Shown piece by piece: positions 7,901 through 15,917 of a DNA stretch of 64,000 bases. This DNA comes from Roseburia_D yibonii (GTDB lineage Bacteria > Bacillota > Clostridia > Lachnospirales > Lachnospiraceae), in contig NZ_JACOQH010000002.1 of the NCBI RefSeq assembly GCF_014297335.1, forward strand, positions 310,001-374,000, read 5' to 3'. The notes under the pieces were generated by a model. That model was given only the letters and a program-made list of their open reading frames with translations. It searched no databases and was not told the DNA's origin. A program made the position numbers and the translations under genes. Position 1 is the first letter of the stretch. Every line of letters starts with the position of its first letter.

Positions 7901-9091
7901 TTATTCTTCAAAATAATCCTTCTGCGCCAGGATCTTTCCATCCTTATAAAATACGCGCGGAATACGTTTGCCAAGGCAGCAAGCGAACTCATAATTAAAA
8001 CGTCCCGAAAGATCTCCGAGTTCCTCCAGGGTGATCTCATCCGTTCCGTCTGTTCCGACCAGAGTGACTTCATCCCCCGCCTGAATCTGCGGGATATCCG
8101 TCACATCCACCATAAACTGATCCATACAGACTCTGCCGCAGATCTTTGCTCTCTGTCCGTGGATCAGCACCTCTCCCTTATTGGAAAGTCCTCTGGCATA
8201 TCCGTCCCCGTAGCCAACCGGGATCGTTGCGATCACGCGCTCCGCTTTTGTCGTGTAGATCCCGCCGTAGCTGATCTCGCGTCCCGCTTCCAGCTTTTTG
8301 ATGAACGCGACATGGCTCTTTAAGGAGAGAACCGGCTGCAGATCAATGCGTTCTTTTTCCACCTCATCGGACGGCCAGAGTCCGTAGAGCGTAATGCCCG
8401 CGCGCACGATATCCATATTCGCTTCCGGCATATCTACGATACCTGCGCTGTTTGAACAGTGATGGTAGGAAAAGGTAACGCCCTCTTTTTTGCACAGCTC
8501 GATCATACGGTTGAACTCATCCATCTGGTGATGTGCGGAGGTCTTATCCCGCTCATCCGCTCTTGCGAAATGCGTAAAGATCCCCTCCATTATCATATGC
8601 GGCATTGCCGCGATCTTTGCAACGGTCTTTGCGCTTTCTTCGTTTACCTGCAAACCGATCCGGCTCATGCCGGTATCCGCCTTGATGTGTACATAGACGT
8701 CTTTGCCAAGCCGCCCGGCAACGTCCGATAATTCCTGTGCCATTTCAAGCGTAAATACCGCCGGACGCAGATCATTTTTCACGATGTCCTCATATTCCTC
8801 CGGGAAAGTATATCCTAAGATCAGAATCGGCTTTTTGATCCCGTGATTGCGCAGGATCAGTGCCTCTTCCACGGTTGCCGTACAATAACCGAACAGATAA
8901 TCAAGGGATTCTATTTCTTTTGCGATCGGAACCGCGCCATGTCCGTAGCCGTCCGTCTTGATCACGGCAAATATCTTAGTATCTTCTTTCAATAACGCGT
9001 GCATGGCTTCCATATTGTGGTGGATCGCATCCAGATCAATTTTTGCATATACTCTGCTATACATTTTCACTTTTCTCATCCTCGATTTCAT
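7901..9091 (-). CDS. alr: Alanine racemase
   Basis: PLP enzyme interconverting L- and D-alanine, supplying D-Ala for peptidoglycan. The PLP lysine lies in AVIKTDGYGHGA (about residues 43-54) and the second catalytic base is the Tyr of EISYGGIY (about residues 271-278). The alpha/beta barrel and C-terminal beta domain are complete. Three start codons lie in frame within 30 bases: 9091 (four bases after the nnr stop), 9079, and 9064 (MYSRVYAKID, the start that best matches other racemases). None has an ideal Shine-Dalgarno, so translation may be coupled to nnr. Gene order nnr-alr-mazF resembles the Firmicutes arrangement around alr and ndoA. Identity is secure. Confidence 0.95.
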   Translation of the reverse strand: MKSRMRKVKMYSRVYAKIDLDAIHHNMEAMHALLKEDTKIFAVIKTDGYGHGAVPIAKEIESLDYLFGYCTATVEEALILRNHGIKKPILILGYTFPEEYEDIVKNDLRPAVFTLEMAQELSDVAGRLGKDVYVHIKADTGMSRIGLQVNEESAKTVAKIAAMPHMIMEGIFTHFARADERDKTSAHHQMDEFNRMIELCKKEGVTFSYHHCSNSAGIVDMPEANMDIVRAGITLYGLWPSDEVEKERIDLQPVLSLKSHVAFIKKLEAGREISYGGIYTTKAERVIATIPVGYGDGYARGLSNKGEVLIHGQRAKICGRVCMDQFMVDVTDIPQIQAGDEVTLVGTDGTDEITLEELGDLSGRFNYEFACCLGKRIPRVFYKDGKILAQKDYFEE

Positions 9092-9094
9092 TTC

Positions 9095-10591
9095 TTATAT
9101 TTCGAATTTTTTCATTACTTTTTTGATTCCTGCCGGCAGATCACCCGCCATCAGGCCGTGATACCCGGTCTTTTTTGCCATGATATCCCCTGCAAGCCCG
9201 TGGATACAGACACCAAGCGGTGCCGCCGATTCCGGCTGTATCCCCTGTGCCGTAAGCCCGGCGATCAGTCCGCAGAGCACATCCCCGCTTCCCGCCGTCG
9301 CCATGCCATGGTTCCCGGTCAGATTTAAATATGTCTTTCCATAGGGAATGGCACATACCGTCCTCGCGTCCTTTAACACGCATATGACATTGTACGCGCG
9401 CGCAAATTCCTCCGCCTGCGCGATCAGGTTATCTTTGACATACGATACCGACGCGCAGGCAAGCCTTGCCATTTCGCCCGGATGCGGTGTCACGATAAGC
9501 TCGGTGTGTGGTCTTAACAGGACATTGATATCTTCCGAAAGGATGTTTAAGGCATCCGCATCCATAACGATCGGGACGGCAGCCACCTCAAGCACGGTCT
9601 TTACCATTTCCCGTGCCACGGTATCTGTCCCGATCCCGGGGCCGATCGCAACCACATCTGCCCATTTCACAGACGTTATCAGTTCATTCCGGTCAAGCTT
9701 CTTTCCCGCATAGGTGGAAAGGATTGCCTCCGGGACTTTGGTAAGCAGTGCCGTGCGGTTTTCCTCCGCGGTAACTACTTTGACCAGTCCGCAGCCCGAC
9801 GCATACGCCGCCGCAGACGCGAAGACCGCCGCTCCTCCCATATCCGAGGATCCTGCAATCAGAAGCACCTTTCCATAACTTCCTTTATTGGATCTGTTTT
9901 CGCGTTTCGGAAGATTCTTTAAATCCTCTTTTTCCAGTGCGAAATAAGAGGGCTTTTTCTCTAACCAGCTCTTTTTTGTGATCCCGATATCACATACAAA
10001 AAGCTTTCCGGTATAGTCTGCTCCCGGATATAACAGCTGCCCTAACTTTTTAAACGCGAATGTGACCGTCATATCCGCTTTCACGGCGCAGCCAAGTACC
10101 GCTCCATTGTCCGCAGAGATCCCGGACGCAATGTCCACCGCGACAACCGGCACATTTTTTTCATTTATCTTCCGGATCAGATCTGCCGTCTTTCCCTCGA
10201 TCTGTCTCGAAAGCCCGATCCCGAAGATTGCGTCAACGATCAGTGTATCCGCAGCTTCTTCCCATTCCGTCAGTATCGGGACTCCATAGTTTTCTGCTAT
10301 GGCAAGCTGGTTTTTCATGCCATCCGAATATGCGTGTGACGCGTCTGCAAGCAGGATACGCGTCGAAACGCCCTGTTCATACAGAATGCGCGCAACGGCT
10401 ACTCCGTCGCCGCCATTATTTCCGGTCCCGCATACCACAAGCACCTGTGTCGTGTCATACCCCTGCTGTCTGATCTTTTTCACAACCGCAAGCGCCGCCC
10501 GCTCCATCAGCACGTCAGATGACATCTTATAAAATTCAATCGTATTTTTGTCGCAGTTTTTCATTTCCCGCGCGTTTACAAGGTATTCCAT
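9095..10591 (-). CDS. nnr: Bifunctional NAD(P)HX epimerase / ADP-dependent dehydratase
   Basis: A 498-residue fusion that repairs hydrated NADH and NADPH. The N-terminal epimerase half (about residues 1-210) contains VVCGTGNNGGDGVAVAR (about 51-67), the YjeF-N signature. The C-terminal ADP-dependent dehydratase half (about 225-495) belongs to the ribokinase-like fold, with VTPHPGEMARLA (about 369-380) and the phosphate-binding NHGMATAGSGDVLCGL (about 429-444). Length equals that of typical fused Nnr proteins. The start follows GAGGTGACAGG. It is followed by alr after four bases, indicating translational coupling. A terminator lies just upstream, so this gene probably heads the nnr-alr-mazF unit. 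Confident assignment. Confidence 0.95.
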   Translation of the reverse strand: MEYLVNAREMKNCDKNTIEFYKMSSDVLMERAALAVVKKIRQQGYDTTQVLVVCGTGNNGGDGVAVARILYEQGVSTRILLADASHAYSDGMKNQLAIAENYGVPILTEWEEAADTLIVDAIFGIGLSRQIEGKTADLIRKINEKNVPVVAVDIASGISADNGAVLGCAVKADMTVTFAFKKLGQLLYPGADYTGKLFVCDIGITKKSWLEKKPSYFALEKEDLKNLPKRENRSNKGSYGKVLLIAGSSDMGGAAVFASAAAYASGCGLVKVVTAEENRTALLTKVPEAILSTYAGKKLDRNELITSVKWADVVAIGPGIGTDTVAREMVKTVLEVAAVPIVMDADALNILSEDINVLLRPHTELIVTPHPGEMARLACASVSYVKDNLIAQAEEFARAYNVICVLKDARTVCAIPYGKTYLNLTGNHGMATAGSGDVLCGLIAGLTAQGIQPESAAPLGVCIHGLAGDIMAKKTGYHGLMAGDLPAGIKKVMKKFEI

Positions 10592-10603
10592 CCTGTCACC
10601 TCT

Positions 10604-10635
10604 TTAAAAAACGCCCCGCCCTCCGGCGAAGCGTC
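10604..10635 (-). terminator. Rho-independent terminator after the coiled-coil gene
   Basis: Minus strand: ACGCTTCGCC pairs with GGCGGGGCGT around a four-base loop and is followed by TTTTTT. It ends the transcript of the 10644-11285 gene and lies just before nnr. Confidence 0.88.
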
Positions 10636-10643
10636 TCCATCGA

Positions 10644-11285
10644 TCATTCTTTTTCTTCCGGGTCATCGTCAAAATCTCCCCCCGGACTGTGGTATTTCAG
10701 ATCAAAGATATCGATCACGTCCGCACCGAAGATATCATGCATATACGCATAAAGCTGCCGGTTCATGATCTCCCTGTTCTGCTTGATCACGACATTCTTT
10801 TTGATCTCCCGCCTTGTTCTTGCAAGCCAGTCTGACAAAAATTTGATCTGCTCCGCATTGCTTTTCATCTCGCGGTAACAATAATCCATCGTCTCCAACA
10901 TCAGGGTACGGTTCAGTTCGTCTATTTTTTCAGGGATCTCGTCCAGCTCCTTTTCGCAGGCCGCAATCTTTCCGTTGATCTCATCGATCAGCCTGCGATC
11001 CTCCTCCAGTCGTTTTGCCGATACCGTATCTCCCTGATTTTCTTCCGTTCCCTTCATATTCAAAACGATATTGTCCATCAGCGTATTTTTTAATTTTTTC
11101 AGATCCTGATATTTCTGATTTGCCCGCGCCTGTTTCGTCAACAGCCCCTTGATCTTATCCTCAAGCCTCTGTACCCGGATAGGTTTTCCGTTTCGTTCAA
11201 ACAACTGATGCCACTTCTGATCCAGGGTAAGTAACGGCACTTTTTTGCCGGACAATGCTTCTTTAAATTCTTTTTTGTCCCCCAT
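10644..11285 (-). CDS. Coiled-coil hypothetical protein
   Basis: A 213-residue soluble protein that I do not recognise. It is dominated by heptad-rich, highly charged helices (about residues 40-165: Lys/Glu/Leu repeats with few glycines), consistent with a coiled coil. The C-terminus is very acidic (a run of Asp and Glu after a PGGDFDDD segment). There is no signal peptide, membrane helix or metal motif. It starts 21 bases after rex on the same strand and shares its transcript until the terminator at 10604, so the rex promoter and its putative operator would also drive this gene. Similar Rex-linked coiled-coil proteins occur in Lachnospiraceae to my knowledge, but no function is known. Confidence 0.6.
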   Translation of the reverse strand: MGDKKEFKEALSGKKVPLLTLDQKWHQLFERNGKPIRVQRLEDKIKGLLTKQARANQKYQDLKKLKNTLMDNIVLNMKGTEENQGDTVSAKRLEEDRRLIDEINGKIAACEKELDEIPEKIDELNRTLMLETMDYCYREMKSNAEQIKFLSDWLARTRREIKKNVVIKQNREIMNRQLYAYMHDIFGADVIDIFDLKYHSPGGDFDDDPEEKE

Positions 11286-11306
11286 ATATCTTTTGCACCT
11301 TATGTT

Positions 11307-11945
11307 TTATTCTTTCGTATGACTCTTTACAATGTTATAAGACAACTGCATCAGGCTATCGGAGAGATGTACATTCTCTACTACAACATTCTCATCCAGC
11401 ACCTGAAGATCCACATGCGCGAAGTTCCATATTGCATGGATGCCAAGGCTGACTACCAGATCCGCCACCGAATCCGCAGCCTCTTTCGGCATGGTAAGCG
11501 TCGCAATATCCACCTTGTGATCTTTCACAAAATCTGCCAGTTCATCTAACATACGCACTTCGATCCCACGGACCAGCGTGCCCTTTAATGCCGGGTTTAC
11601 GTCAAACAGTCCGATGATCACAAAACCGAGTTTTTCAAATTTTACATAATTTGCCAGTGCCTGACCCAGATTTCCGGCACCGATCACAATGATATTGTGT
11701 TTTTCATTCAATCCCAGTATCTTTCCGATTTCTTCGTAAAGATATTTCACGTTATAGCCATAGCCCTGCTGTCCAAAACCGCCAAAATTGTTCAGATCCT
11801 GCCGGATCTGGGAAGCGGTGACCTGCATCCTGGAACTCAACTCATTGGAAGAAATACGTTCCACGCCTTCATCGAGCAGTTCTCCCAAATATCTGTAATA
11901 TCGCGGCATTCTGCGAATTACTGCCTGTGAAATCTCTTTTCCCAC
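11307..11945 (-). CDS. rex: Redox-sensing transcriptional repressor Rex
   Basis: A 212-residue Rex protein that senses the NADH/NAD+ ratio and represses fermentation and NADH-reoxidation genes when NADH is low. The N-terminal winged helix (about residues 1-80) has RMPRYYRYL and SQIRQDLNNFGGFGQQGYGY, the nearly invariant Rex recognition region. The Rossmann domain follows, with VIGAGNLGQALANY (about 91-104), and the C-terminal helix used for domain swapping is present. The start has a distant GGGGG-rich Shine-Dalgarno. A perfect consensus promoter and a Rex-like palindrome lie directly upstream (see those entries), suggesting autoregulation. The downstream gene in the transcript is the coiled-coil protein. 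Confidence 0.97.
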   Translation of the reverse strand: MGKEISQAVIRRMPRYYRYLGELLDEGVERISSNELSSRMQVTASQIRQDLNNFGGFGQQGYGYNVKYLYEEIGKILGLNEKHNIIVIGAGNLGQALANYVKFEKLGFVIIGLFDVNPALKGTLVRGIEVRMLDELADFVKDHKVDIATLTMPKEAADSVADLVVSLGIHAIWNFAHVDLQVLDENVVVENVHLSDSLMQLSYNIVKSHTKE

Positions 11946-11983
11946 GATAGTACCCCCTGACTGGTCATTCCATTGATGTACTT

Positions 11984-12012
11984 ATTATATGTTTTTCCGG
12001 TCGGACTGTCAA
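11984..12012 (-). promoter_or_regulatory. Consensus sigma-A promoter of rex
   Basis: Minus strand: TTGACA (12012-12007), 17-base spacer, TATAAT (11989-11984). Both hexamers are perfect. The start codon of rex is 38 bases downstream of the -10 box. Confidence 0.9.
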
Positions 12013-12013
12013 T

Positions 12014-12031
12014 GTGTCAAAAATTTAACGA
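12014..12031 (-). promoter_or_regulatory. Putative Rex operator upstream of rex
   Basis: TCGTTAAATTTTTGACAC on the minus strand matches the clostridial Rex consensus TTGTTAAnnnnTTAACAA at 11 of 14 defined positions. It ends one base before the -35 hexamer. Autoregulation of rex is common; binding here is inferred. Confidence 0.5.
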
Positions 12032-12050
12032 CAATTTTTTCACAATTTGT

Positions 12051-13973
12051 TTATCCGAGCTCTGAGGACAATGTCTCCCATTGCTCGTACAGTTCATCCA
12101 AAGCCTCCTGCTCCTTTGCGCGCAGGCTGCCAAGTTCATTTAATTTTGCCGAATTGGTTGCGATTGCCGGATCTGCCAGCTTCTCATCGATCTCTGCGAT
12201 TGCCTGTTCTTTTGCTTCAATGTCCGCCTCTACTTTTTTGATTGCATTTTCCTGTTTGCGGATCCTTGCCTGCTCTTTTTTCTGCTGTTCCCAGTCCATT
12301 TTCACGGCACTTGTTTTTTCCGGCACACGCGCTTCCGCCTGCCCGGCAGTTACATGGAACGCCGTCTGTTCCTCACGCTTTTCCAGATAGTAATCGTAAT
12401 TTCCAATGTAATTGATCACTGTTTTTCCCGTAAGATCCAGGACACGCGTTGCGGTCTGATTGATAAAATAACGGTCATGCGATACGAAAAACACGGTTCC
12501 GGTATATTGATTCAGTGCAGATTCCAGAATCTCCTTTGATGTGATATCCAGATGGTTGGTCGGCTCATCGAGGATCAGGAAATTGGCTTCCGAGAGCATC
12601 AGCTTCGCAAGGGACACCCGTCCGCGTTCTCCACCGCTCAGGTCACCGATCCGCTTAAACACATCATCCCCGGTAAAAAGGAAAGCGGCAAGGACATTGC
12701 GGATCTGCGTATTGTTCAGATACGGATAATCATCCGAGATCTCCTCCACCAGTGTCTTTTCCATATGAAGGACATGGTGCTCCTGATCGTAATAGCCGAT
12801 GTGAACATTGGTTCCAAGCCGTACTTCTCCGCCATCCGGCGCGATCAGACCGTTTATGATCTTTAACATCGTCGTCTTTCCGGTTCCGTTATTGCCGATC
12901 AGCGCCACACGCTCTCCGCGCTTGATTTCAAAATCGATTCCGGAAAACAGGTAATTGCCGTCAAACTGCTTTGCCAGTCCTTCCACTTTCATCACGTCAT
13001 TTCCACTTACGATATTCGGCTCTAATGTAATGTGGATATCCGTGTTGTCTTCGACCGGTTTTTCCAGGCGTTCCATCTTATCGAGCATTTTTTCACGGCT
13101 TTCCGCCCGCTTGATGGATTTTTCACGGTTGAAGGATTTTAATTTTGTGATCACTTCTTCCTGATGTTTGATCTCACGCTGCTGATTGTAATACTGCCGC
13201 AGCAGTGCCTCTCTGGCGCTTTTCTTTTTTACGGCGTAGTCGGAATAATTTCCAAGGAAGACCGAAACCCGGTGCTGGAACACCTCGATCACCTTTGTCA
13301 CGACCCGGTCAAGGAAATACCGGTCATGCGATACGATGATGACTGCCCCTTTATAATTCATCAGATAGGTTTCCAGCCATGCGATTGAATTCATATCCAG
13401 GTGGTTGGTCGGCTCATCGAGGAGAATGATATCCGGTTTTGTCACCAAAAGACGTCCCAAAGCGACTCTGGTCTTCTGTCCGCCGGAAAGTTCCGACATT
13501 TTCTTGTCAAAATCTTCCTCTCCAAAGCCGAGTCCCTTTAAGACGCCCGTTACTTCACTTTTATACGCATAGCCTTCCTGCAGTTCAAATTCATGGTTCA
13601 GTTTATTATAATCGGCAAGCAGTTTTTCCATCTCATCCGCGTCACAGCCATTCATGGCATCTTCCATCGCCCGCAGGCGTTTTTCCATCTCGATCACCGG
13701 CTGTTTGACGGAAAGCACTTCCTCGTAGATCGTTTTGTCCGAATCCTGTTCCTGATGCTGTGCCAGATAACCGATCGTCTTTCCCTTCGCAACCGTCACC
13801 GTTCCCTCATCCGCATCGATCTCCTGCATGATGATCTTTAACATGGTTGATTTTCCGGCGCCGTTGATCCCGACGATCGCCGCCTTTTCATTTTCCTCGA
13901 TATGAAAAGACGCGTTTTTTATTATTTCGTCTGTCCCAAAGGATTTACTGATATTCTGACAGGCTAAGATCAT
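12051..13973 (-). CDS. ABC-F family ATP-binding protein (ribosome-associated type)
   Basis: A 640-residue duplicated ATPase without membrane segments, i.e. ABC-F. The first domain has GINGAGKST (Walker A, about residues 36-44) and LSGGQKTR; the second has GNNGTGKTT (about 362-370) and LSGGERGR; both have LLDEPTNHLD or LILDEPTNHLD. A charged linker lies between them (about 240-320), and a C-terminal coiled coil (about 555-640) follows, as in the YdiF/Uup types. ABC-F proteins bind the ribosomal E site and modulate peptide-bond formation; some confer antibiotic resistance, but nothing here points to that. Start ATG has AGGAGG seven bases upstream. A hairpin separates it from icd, and its stop is close to the rex regulatory region. 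Confidence 0.93.
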   Translation of the reverse strand: MILACQNISKSFGTDEIIKNASFHIEENEKAAIVGINGAGKSTMLKIIMQEIDADEGTVTVAKGKTIGYLAQHQEQDSDKTIYEEVLSVKQPVIEMEKRLRAMEDAMNGCDADEMEKLLADYNKLNHEFELQEGYAYKSEVTGVLKGLGFGEEDFDKKMSELSGGQKTRVALGRLLVTKPDIILLDEPTNHLDMNSIAWLETYLMNYKGAVIIVSHDRYFLDRVVTKVIEVFQHRVSVFLGNYSDYAVKKKSAREALLRQYYNQQREIKHQEEVITKLKSFNREKSIKRAESREKMLDKMERLEKPVEDNTDIHITLEPNIVSGNDVMKVEGLAKQFDGNYLFSGIDFEIKRGERVALIGNNGTGKTTMLKIINGLIAPDGGEVRLGTNVHIGYYDQEHHVLHMEKTLVEEISDDYPYLNNTQIRNVLAAFLFTGDDVFKRIGDLSGGERGRVSLAKLMLSEANFLILDEPTNHLDITSKEILESALNQYTGTVFFVSHDRYFINQTATRVLDLTGKTVINYIGNYDYYLEKREEQTAFHVTAGQAEARVPEKTSAVKMDWEQQKKEQARIRKQENAIKKVEADIEAKEQAIAEIDEKLADPAIATNSAKLNELGSLRAKEQEALDELYEQWETLSSELG

Positions 13974-13989
13974 AATTTCCTCCTAAAAG

Positions 13990-14022
13990 GGACATCCCTT
14001 CCAGTTAGGAAAGGGATGCCTC
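13990..14022 (-). terminator. Hairpin between icd and the ABC-F gene
   Basis: Minus strand: GGCATCCCTTTCC pairs with GGAAGGGATGTCC around a five-base loop, followed by CTTTT, then the ABC-F ribosome binding site. Probably a partial terminator; the tail is short. Confidence 0.65.
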
Positions 14023-15216
14023 TAATGTTTCTCTTATTGCTTTAATAAAATTCTCGCTGTTTAATACGGTCGGATCCTGCAATGAGGTGATCAGTGCCAG
14101 ATCCTTTGTCATTTTACCAGATTCAATGGTGGTAAGGCAAGCCTTTTCCAGTTTATCTGCAAAATTCACAAGTTCCGGGATCTGATCCAATTCTCCGCGC
14201 TTTCTGAGTGCTCCACTCCATGCAAAAATGGTGGCAACGGAGTTTGTGGATGTTTCCTCACCTTTTAAATGTTTGTAATAATGACGCTGAACCGTTCCGT
14301 GTGCCGCTTCATATTCATAGTAGCCCTGCGGGGAAACCAGTACGGAAGTCATCATGGCAAGTGAGCCGCACGCGGAGGAGATCATATCGCTCATGACATC
14401 TCCGTCATAGTTCTTGCAAGCCCAGATAAATCCCCCCTCTGATTTCATAACACGGGCAACCGCGTCATCGATCAGTGTATAGAAATACTCAATTCCAGCC
14501 TCATCAAATTTGGCTTTAAACTCTTTTTCAAAAACATCCGCGAAAATATCCTTAAACGTATGATCGTATTTTTTAGAGATAGTATCTTTGGTTGCAAACC
14601 ACAGATCCTGTTTGGTATCGAGCGCGTACTTAAAGCAGCTTCTTGCAAAGCTCTCGATCGAGCCGTCTAAGTTATGCTGACCCTGGATCACGCCCGGTCC
14701 TTTAAATTCATGGATGGTCTCTCTTGTCACGGTTCCATCTTCCGCAGTAAACACCAGTTCCGCAACACCTGCACCCGGCACTTTCATTTCCACGTTTTTA
14801 TATACATCACCATACGCATGTCTCGCGATCGTGATCGGCTTTTTCCAGTTCTTTACACACGGCTCAATGCCTTTTACCTGAATCGGAGCGCGAAATACGG
14901 TTCCGTCAAGGATGGCACGGATCGTTCCGTTCGGGCTCTTCCACATTTCTTTTAAGTTATATTCGGTCATACGCGCCGCATTCGGTGTGATGGTCGCACA
15001 TTTTACCGCAACGCCGTATTTCTTTGTGGCATTGGCTGAATCCACGGTGACCTGATCGTTTGTCTCGTTTCTGTGTTCCAGTCCAAGGTCATAGTATTCC
15101 GTCTTTAAATCAATGAACGGAAGAAGTAATTCATCCTTGATCATCTGCCAGAGAATTCTGGTCATTTCATCTCCATCCATCTCTACCAACGGTGTGCTCA
15201 TCTTGATTTTTTCCAT
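14005..15216 (-). CDS. icd: NADP-dependent isocitrate dehydrogenase (eukaryote-like type)
   Basis: Oxidatively decarboxylates isocitrate to 2-oxoglutarate with NADP+. At about 403 residues, and with AAHGTVQRHYYKHLKGE (about 308-324) and ETSTNSVATIFAW, it belongs to the short homodimeric type shared with mitochondria rather than the E. coli type. Substrate-binding ANATKKYGVAVKCATITPN (about 72-90) and metal-binding Asp residues of YDGDVMSDM are present. I place the start at 15216 (MEKIKM), eight bases after GGAGG, instead of 15 bases upstream. It is the third gene of an apparent operon with the Re-citrate synthase-like gene and the GntR regulator, pointing to the oxidative branch of an incomplete TCA cycle that makes 2-oxoglutarate and glutamate. 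Confidence 0.96.
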   Translation of the reverse strand: MEKIKMSTPLVEMDGDEMTRILWQMIKDELLLPFIDLKTEYYDLGLEHRNETNDQVTVDSANATKKYGVAVKCATITPNAARMTEYNLKEMWKSPNGTIRAILDGTVFRAPIQVKGIEPCVKNWKKPITIARHAYGDVYKNVEMKVPGAGVAELVFTAEDGTVTRETIHEFKGPGVIQGQHNLDGSIESFARSCFKYALDTKQDLWFATKDTISKKYDHTFKDIFADVFEKEFKAKFDEAGIEYFYTLIDDAVARVMKSEGGFIWACKNYDGDVMSDMISSACGSLAMMTSVLVSPQGYYEYEAAHGTVQRHYYKHLKGEETSTNSVATIFAWSGALRKRGELDQIPELVNFADKLEKACLTTIESGKMTKDLALITSLQDPTVLNSENFIKAIRETLEASLS

Positions 15217-15237
15217 GTTCGCTTCCTCCAATATTTT

Positions 15238-15900
15238 TTATTTTAATAAATTATCCCATCCATACTGATCCATGTTCTGGATCGTGTTCATCATATGGAT
15301 CGTTGCAAGTTCCTCCGCTTTTTTGCTGTCCTTCGCCTTTAATGCCTCAACGATCTTGCGGTGCTCCTCATTGGACGCGACCGCCCGTTTCGGATCTGCC
15401 AGCGTGATCTTGCGCACCCGCTGCACATAATGGTGAAAATCTGACAGCGTATGTTTTAATACCGGGCTTTCAGATGCCTCGTATAAGATCTCATGAAACT
15501 TATTATCCAGCTCTAAGATCTGCTCCGCATGCCCCTCTTTTCCCGCATGAAATTCCGAGAGATAGATGTTTTCCTCCAGTTCATCCAGCTGTTCTTTCGT
15601 GATATGGCTGCATGCCCACTTCGCGCACAGCCCTTCCAGCCTCGAACGGATCTCATAGATATCCTGGATATCCTCTTTGGAAATTCCGACCACATAGGCT
15701 CCCTTGTTTGGAATGATCGTTACCAGTCCTTCCAGTTCCAGCTGGCGCAGCGCTTCCCGCACCGGCGTACGGCTGACACCTAATTCATCCCCGATCGTCT
15801 TTTCCTTTAACTCCTCATTATAGCGGTATTTTCCTGATAATATGTCCTCTCTTATCGTATGAAATACTTTGGTACTCAAAGAGTATCTGTCATCAGCCAC
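15238..15900 (-). CDS. GntR-family regulator with FCD domain
   Basis: A 220-residue FadR-subfamily GntR regulator. The winged HTH (about residues 8-75) contains the typical DELGVSRTPVREALRQLELEGLV. The C-terminal all-helical FCD domain (about 80-215) keeps a metal-site pattern: Asp and His of ELDNKFHEIL (about 132-141), His of NEEHRKI and His of TIHMMN. Such domains bind small organic acids, often with zinc or nickel. It lies between the citrate synthase-like gene (gap 17 bases) and icd (gap about 21 bases) in one operon, so a TCA or citrate-type effector is a reasonable inference. A TTGTATACAA palindrome of GntR type overlaps the operon promoter, suggesting autoregulation. Confidence 0.9.
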   Translation of the reverse strand: MADDRYSLSTKVFHTIREDILSGKYRYNEELKEKTIGDELGVSRTPVREALRQLELEGLVTIIPNKGAYVVGISKEDIQDIYEIRSRLEGLCAKWACSHITKEQLDELEENIYLSEFHAGKEGHAEQILELDNKFHEILYEASESPVLKHTLSDFHHYVQRVRKITLADPKRAVASNEEHRKIVEALKAKDSKKAEELATIHMMNTIQNMDQYGWDNLLK

Positions 15901-15917
15901 ATCATAGCCTCCCTTTT

